Part shown: piece after piece, positions 59,649 to 64,000 of the stretch
Layout: each line of letters opens with the position of its first letter
How positions within the stretch are numbered: position 1 is the first letter of the stretch
Source: UBA3305 sp002373555
GTDB lineage: Bacteria; Bacillota; Clostridia; Lachnospirales; Lachnospiraceae
Direction: 5' to 3'
Assembly: GCA_946612455.1 (NCBI GenBank)
Contig: CAMOER010000005.1
Location: forward strand, 41,347-105,346
DNA: 64,000 nucleotides
The notes under the pieces: generated by a model
What the model saw: the letters and a program-made list of their open reading frames with translations, nothing else
Databases searched by the model: none
What the model was told of the DNA's origin: nothing
Position numbers and translations under genes: made by a program

Positions 59649-61139
59649 ATGTTCAGACAGACGAAGACAGAAAACGGACTGGTAAAAGGCATTCCCTGCG
59701 GATGGCCGTCCATCACAGCTTATTACGGCATCCCCTATGCCGCACCGCCGGTCGGGGATCTGCGCTGGAGAGAGCCGCAGCCCGCCGCAGACTGGGAAGG
59801 CGTCCGAGACTGTGCCAGAGGCTCCGCCAAATGCTGGCAGCTCGGTGTCGGTAAAGGATCCTTTTTTGAAAACGAATTTTATCCCGTAGAGGAAGAGATG
59901 AGCGAGGACTGCCTCTACCTTAATATATGGACACCCGCAAAATCCGCAGAGGACAGACTGCCCGTCATTTTCTGGGTGCACGGCGGCGCCTTCATGACCG
60001 GCTACGGCCATTCGGCGCATTTTGACGGCGAGCATTTTGCCCGCCAGGGCGTGATCCTCGTGACGATCAATTACCGCATCAATGTATTCGGCTGGATGGT
60101 GGATAAGGAGCTGACGGAGGAATCGCCGTACCACAGCTCCGGCAACTACGGCCTGATGGATCAGATCTTTGCGCTGAAATGGGTGCGCAGAAATATCGTG
60201 AATTTCGGCGGTGATCCCGACCGTATCACGATCGCCGGACAGTCTGCAGGCGCTGCAAGCATCAATGCGCTTGTCTGCAGCCCGCTGACCGAAGGAGATT
60301 ATGTCGGCGCGATCTTCCAGAGCGGCGGCGGTGTGGATGCGCTGCCGGATATGAATTATCCGATGCTGGCGGATGTGGAAGCCCGGATGAACCTGAAGGA
60401 AAGTCTCGGCGTGAACAATATTGCCGAGGCCAGAGCGCTTTCCGGCGAAGAACTTCTGAACCGCTGGAAGGCGACCATGCCCGGTCCGGCGATCAACCGT
60501 ACGCCGGTCATCGACGGCTATGTGCTCACAAAACCCACTTATGATACCTTCATGAACAATGAGCAGGGCCATGTTCCTTACCTGATCGGTTATACTGCGA
60601 AGGAAGGGATCCCTGTGACGCCGACCATGGCCTCCATGAAAGCACTGGCTGCAGAGCTCTACGGAGATAAGACGGAAGAATACCTCGCGCTCTGCCCGCA
60701 GACAGAAGAGGAATTCCCGGCTTACCGCGACGCGCTCTTTACCGAGTCGCTGCAGGCAGCGGTGGAGTGCTGGGCCGAGGTGCAGGATGCCCGCGGAGAA
60801 AAGCCGGTTTATGTCTATGAGATCACCAGGAACCTGCCGGGCGATGACAAAGGCCCGTTCCATGCGGCTGACCTCTGGTATGTCTTCAAGACCTTCATGC
60901 GCGCCTGGCGGCCCTGGACGCCCCGCGATTACGAGATGGCCTGGCAGATGAACACCTACTGGGCGAATTTCGCGAAGAACGGCGATCCGAACGGAGAGAG
61001 ACTGCCGGTGTGGACACCGTATACGAATGCATCGGAAAAATGCATGATCTTCGGTGATGAGAAGTCCGAAATGGGCGAAGTGCCGCGGAATGCGAGAGTT
61101 ACCTTCCGCAAGAAATTCCTGCTGGGCGGAAAGAAATAA
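59649..61139 (+). CDS. Type-B carboxylesterase
   Basis: The 496-residue enzyme is a cholinesterase-like alpha/beta hydrolase: YYGIPYAAPPVGDLRWREPQ, EDCLYLNIWTPA, oxyanion loop WVHGGAFMTGYG, nucleophile elbow ITIAGQSAGAASI (catalytic Ser), and a late His in GPFHAADLWYVF. It has no signal peptide, so it acts in the cytoplasm on an imported ester. The ATG at 59649 is preceded by a G-run and GGAAGAAA; an upstream in-frame start lacks a site. It is 14 bp before a second esterase of the same family. Confidence 0.92.
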   Translation: MFRQTKTENGLVKGIPCGWPSITAYYGIPYAAPPVGDLRWREPQPAADWEGVRDCARGSAKCWQLGVGKGSFFENEFYPVEEEMSEDCLYLNIWTPAKSAEDRLPVIFWVHGGAFMTGYGHSAHFDGEHFARQGVILVTINYRINVFGWMVDKELTEESPYHSSGNYGLMDQIFALKWVRRNIVNFGGDPDRITIAGQSAGAASINALVCSPLTEGDYVGAIFQSGGGVDALPDMNYPMLADVEARMNLKESLGVNNIAEARALSGEELLNRWKATMPGPAINRTPVIDGYVLTKPTYDTFMNNEQGHVPYLIGYTAKEGIPVTPTMASMKALAAELYGDKTEEYLALCPQTEEEFPAYRDALFTESLQAAVECWAEVQDARGEKPVYVYEITRNLPGDDKGPFHAADLWYVFKTFMRAWRPWTPRDYEMAWQMNTYWANFAKNGDPNGERLPVWTPYTNASEKCMIFGDEKSEMGEVPRNARVTFRKKFLLGGKK

Positions 61140-61153
61140 GGGAGGTCTTCAAA

Positions 61154-62686
61154 ATGGCACTGGATCAGGTCAGAATCGAATCCGGCATCGTTGAAGGCTA
61201 CCCGGCCGGAAATCAGTTCATAACGGTATTTAAAGGCATTCCTTTTGCAAAACCCCCGGTGGGCGAACTCCGGTGGAAAGCGCCGCAGCCGGTGGAGCCG
61301 TGGGAAGGCGTTTACAAGGCATATAAATTCGGAAATATTGCCATGCAGCCGCGGTTCGTCTCGGAAGGCGGCGGCACGAGCCTGGCAGCGCAGGAATTTT
61401 ATGTCCGCGATTATCCGATGAGTGAAGACTGCCTGTATCTGAATATCTGGACGCCGGCAGAAACGGGGGAGGAAAAGCTTCCGGTCGCCGTTTACTGTCA
61501 CGGCGGCGGTTATGAGACCGGCTACAGCTATCTGAATGCCTATGACGGGGAAGGCTTCGCGAAACGAGGCATTATTCTGGTAACAGTCGCTTACCGCGTT
61601 AATGTATTCGGCTTCCTGTCCCATCCGGAACTGGCGGCAGAGGATCCGCACGGATCCAGCGGCAATTACGGACTGATGGATCTTATCTGTGCGGTCGAAT
61701 GGATCCGCCGCAACATTGCCGCCTTCGGCGGCGATCCGGAGAACATTTCGCTCTTCGGGCAGTCTGCAGGCGGCGGCTGCGTGCAGAATATGATCGCTTC
61801 ACCGCTGATGAAAGGGAAGATCAGAAGAGCCATCATGCAGAGCAGCGGCGGGATCAGCAGAGATGATTTCGGGGTCTGCCGCAGCAGGGAAGCGGATGAG
61901 GAGATCGGAAAGCGGTTCTTCGAATTTCTGGGCGTGAAAGATGTTTCGGAGGCCCGTGCCATGGACGCGGAAACCATCGAAGAAAAATATAAGGAATTCA
62001 AGAAGAACGATTTCTACGGCATGATCTTTATTCCGGATGTGGACGGCTATGTCCTTCCGGAAGCCCCGGCGGATTACTTCCAGGCAGGGAAACATGACGA
62101 CATCGAGTATATGGTCGGCTGTACCAGAGATGAGATGCGTAAGTTCGGCGCACCGGCGCCCTCGTATGAAACGCTGAAAAAGGATGCGGCGCGCTTTGGT
62201 GCCTATGCCGATACTTATCTTGCACGGATCCATGCAGATGATCCGGAGAAAGTACAGCCCTGTTTTGAGGATCCGATCGGCAATTCCTTCCTGGCGGCAG
62301 CGCTCGCATTCTGTGAGAACCAGAATGATCTGGGGTATAAGCCTGCGCATATGTATTATTTCACCTATGTGCCGCCGGGCGCAGAGGCCATGGGCGCGCA
62401 TCATTCCGTGGAACATCACTATGTTTTCCAGACGCTGATGCGCTCCAGAAGAGCCTATACGGGCTTTGATTTCGATCTGTCAAACGAACTGGCAGATTAC
62501 TGGGCGAACTTCATCAAGACGGGAGATCCGAATCCGGCCGGTACCGATCGTTGGAAACCCTATACGGAAGAAGCGCCGGAGGCGCTCATCATTGACCGGG
62601 AAAGAGCGATGGGAGAAGTCCCGCGCCTGCCGATCGTGCAGTTCCAACTGGAGTATTCCCTCGGGAAACTGGATGCACGGAAATAA
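61154..62686 (+). CDS. Type-B carboxylesterase (paralogue)
   Basis: The 510-residue enzyme is the same type as its upstream neighbour: FKGIPFAKPPVGELRWKAPQ, EDCLYLNIWTPA, YCHGGGYETGYS, ISLFGQSAGGGCVQN (catalytic Ser) and AHHSVEHHYVFQTLMRS (catalytic His region). No signal peptide is seen. GGGAGG precedes the ATG. The two esterases differ enough to suggest different substrates rather than a recent duplication. Confidence 0.92.
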   Translation: MALDQVRIESGIVEGYPAGNQFITVFKGIPFAKPPVGELRWKAPQPVEPWEGVYKAYKFGNIAMQPRFVSEGGGTSLAAQEFYVRDYPMSEDCLYLNIWTPAETGEEKLPVAVYCHGGGYETGYSYLNAYDGEGFAKRGIILVTVAYRVNVFGFLSHPELAAEDPHGSSGNYGLMDLICAVEWIRRNIAAFGGDPENISLFGQSAGGGCVQNMIASPLMKGKIRRAIMQSSGGISRDDFGVCRSREADEEIGKRFFEFLGVKDVSEARAMDAETIEEKYKEFKKNDFYGMIFIPDVDGYVLPEAPADYFQAGKHDDIEYMVGCTRDEMRKFGAPAPSYETLKKDAARFGAYADTYLARIHADDPEKVQPCFEDPIGNSFLAAALAFCENQNDLGYKPAHMYYFTYVPPGAEAMGAHHSVEHHYVFQTLMRSRRAYTGFDFDLSNELADYWANFIKTGDPNPAGTDRWKPYTEEAPEALIIDRERAMGEVPRLPIVQFQLEYSLGKLDARK

Positions 62687-62728
62687 TCAGAAATCATTTA
62701 TTCAATATAATAAGCAGGAGGATTCATT

Positions 62729-63697
62729 ATGTTCATTCACGAACCGTATCCGGGTTATGAAAACCAGTATCTGTCATTTGCAAACGGAAAGTTTTTCTCG
62801 GAAGAAGAGCTTGAAGCGGGAAGAAAAGCCCAGTTCGAAGCCATGACGAGCTATGAGGTGCCCGAAGGCATGACGATCGAAGACAAGATCATCGACGGCC
62901 CCGATGAGGGACAGAAACTTACGATCCGTATTTATAAACCTGCGGGCCTTCCGGAGAAGGCGCCGGTCGTCATGGATATCCACGGCGGCGGCTGGGTCGG
63001 CGGCAGTCTGGACATCGACAATGCGCGCTGCATCGCGATCGCTGTCAGAGTTCCCTGCATTGTTGTCGGCGTAGACTACCGTCTGTCCGGAACGCCGGAG
63101 GTCGGATTCCCGATGCCGCTGATGGACTGCGTGACAGCATACCGCTGGATCCTCAACCACCAGGAAGAACTCGGCGGGAACGGCATGATCGGGACCCACG
63201 GCTCCTCCGCAGGCGCCAATCTGGTTGGCGGTCTTTCTCTGTATCTGCGTGACCATGGCGAGCAGCAGCCTGCGCTGGCCGTCATGAACTGCCCGCCTAC
63301 CAGTCTCGGGTTTACGGCCGATCCGGCTTATACCCAGAATTTCGAACTTCGCATGGGCGGCGGCCCGAAACATCAGGCAGCCGAAGTGCAGTATCTGAAC
63401 GGCTTTGACGGAACGCCGATGCCGAACTACTATGCATTTCCTTACTACTGCCCGGATCTGGAAGGCCTGAAGCCGCACTTCATCCTGGCCGGCGAATATG
63501 ACACCTTAAGAGATGACGGCCTGAAATATGCGAGAAGACTGCTGGATACCGGCATCACGACCGATGTCTTTGTCGGCGCAAAATGCTGCCACTGCTGGAC
63601 GGCGGCGCCCGGCATCATGACGGATATGACACATGATGTGATCGCACTTGCGTACAAGCGTGAGTTCGGCATGCTGGATCATCTGAAGAAATATTGA
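62729..63697 (+). CDS. Alpha/beta hydrolase, HSL-type esterase
   Basis: The 322-residue enzyme has the hormone-sensitive-lipase-type oxyanion motif MDIHGGGWVGGSLDID, nucleophile elbow IGTHGSSAGANLVGGLS (catalytic Ser), LAGEYDTLRDDGLKYARRL (Asp) and a His in CCHCWTAAP. No signal peptide is seen. GGAGG precedes the ATG. It follows the second esterase by 42 bp and ends the cluster. Substrates may be short acyl esters of a carboxylate taken up by the TRAP system. Confidence 0.9.
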   Translation: MFIHEPYPGYENQYLSFANGKFFSEEELEAGRKAQFEAMTSYEVPEGMTIEDKIIDGPDEGQKLTIRIYKPAGLPEKAPVVMDIHGGGWVGGSLDIDNARCIAIAVRVPCIVVGVDYRLSGTPEVGFPMPLMDCVTAYRWILNHQEELGGNGMIGTHGSSAGANLVGGLSLYLRDHGEQQPALAVMNCPPTSLGFTADPAYTQNFELRMGGGPKHQAAEVQYLNGFDGTPMPNYYAFPYYCPDLEGLKPHFILAGEYDTLRDDGLKYARRLLDTGITTDVFVGAKCCHCWTAAPGIMTDMTHDVIALAYKREFGMLDHLKKY

Positions 63698-63730
63698 TAA
63701 CACAGAGGATGCTTCTGATGTAAGAACGGA

Positions 63731-63769
63731 AGCCGGTACCGCCACTGACTGGGCGGCACCGGCTTTTTT
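63731..63769 (+). terminator. Terminator of the esterase operon
   Basis: AGCCGGTACCGCC and GGCGGCACCGGCT form a stem with one mismatch, followed by six Ts. Confidence 0.88.
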
Positions 63770-63828
63770 GTCGATCCATACCTGTATGATGCACCTCTTT
63801 TGTCAATGCGGGCGGCTGCTTTCCCTTT

Positions 63829-63881
63829 GCTGTCATCCTGAAGCACAAAGCGCTGAAGGATCCCCGCCTGAAAACAGGCGG
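63829..63881. repeat. Dispersed repeat element, copy 2 (inverted)
   Basis: GCTGTCATCCTGAAG...CTGAAGGATCC is the inverted counterpart of the element at 31207-31240. It is followed by a perfect hairpin CCGCCTG-AAAA-CAGGCGG (63864-63881). Confidence 0.55.
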
Positions 63882-63895
63882 ATTTACTGAATTTA

Positions 63896-63926
63896 TTGAG
63901 CACTCCCAAAGAAACTGTGGTACAAT
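63896..63926 (+). promoter_or_regulatory. Promoter leading out of the window
   Basis: TTGAGC (63896-63901) and TACAAT (63921-63926) are 19 bases apart; TGG before TACAAT makes an extended -10. The 74 bases after it to the edge have no start codon with a ribosome site and may be an RNA leader. Confidence 0.5.
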
Positions 63927-64000
63927 CTCTGCAGAAAAAAAGAAGGTGTTAAAGCCGGACCGCCTTGTCCATAAATAGACGGTGATTTTTGTCCCGGTTT

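Overview
The window looks like a chromosomal segment of an anaerobic Firmicute of the class Clostridia, most like a Lachnospiraceae-type gut bacterium. This rests on strong Shine-Dalgarno sites (AGGAGG), moderate GC content, lipoproteins with Ala/Glu/Thr linkers, VanZ/RDD proteins, a TRAP transporter, YesN-like regulators and a hydrogen-evolving membrane hydrogenase. The species assignment is inference. No rRNA, tRNA, CRISPR array or intact insertion sequence was seen.

Region 1 (1-15322, mostly minus strand) is a cell-surface polymer region. A five-gene operon (8095 down to the left edge) encodes a CDP-glycerol glycerophosphotransferase-like enzyme, a three-domain protein (NTP transferase, HxGH cytidylyltransferase, PEP mutase), an iron-type alcohol dehydrogenase, phosphonopyruvate decarboxylase and a YidC-sulfatase fusion that runs off the window. 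Together these suggest that PEP is converted to phosphonopyruvate, phosphonoacetaldehyde and then 2-hydroxyethylphosphonate, which is CMP-activated and placed on a surface glycopolymer. Next to it lie an LTA-synthase-like phosphoglycerol transferase, a membrane acyltransferase, an S1-domain RNA-binding protein (plus strand), and a DltD-like/MBOAT O-acylation pair.

Region 2 (15512-26287) holds an isocitrate lyase/PEP mutase family enzyme, a Na/Pi cotransporter with PhoU domain, a 54-residue Cys-rich protein, a copper island (CsoR, CopA fused at its C-terminus to a CopZ domain, two CsoR operators), a flavodoxin, a VanZ-RDD membrane protein, an XRE regulator with repeated operators and a two-component system.

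Region 3 (26519-40304, plus strand) carries hydrogenase maturation genes hypF-C-D-E followed by a 14-gene operon for a membrane-bound [NiFe] hydrogenase of the Mbh type: NuoC-like subunit, catalytic subunit, HypA, Mrp-like membrane subunits E, F, G, MbhD, MbhE, B, C, a D-like subunit with an extended C-terminus, the NuoH-like and NuoB-like subunits, and a ferredoxin subunit expanded to eight [4Fe-4S] motifs. It probably oxidises ferredoxin, makes H2 and moves ions.

Region 4 (40322-48536) is accessory: an array of at least ten 41-42 bp tandem repeats, a PD-(D/E)XK-like protein, a small membrane protein whose 3' end is triplicated, a stand-alone pyruvate-kinase C-terminal-like protein, a methyltransferase, a frameshifted LysR regulator, a DMT exporter and a second two-component system.

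Region 5 (48743-64000) is transport and catabolism: a complete branched-chain amino acid type ABC transporter (Liv), a membrane-anchored AraC regulator, a TRAP transporter, two type-B carboxylesterases and a further alpha/beta hydrolase, then a promoter leading out of the window.

The best candidate for an under-described system is the phosphonate surface-polymer operon; the second is the Mbh hydrogenase with its polyferredoxin and tail-less large subunit. The 41-bp repeat array has no explanation I can support.
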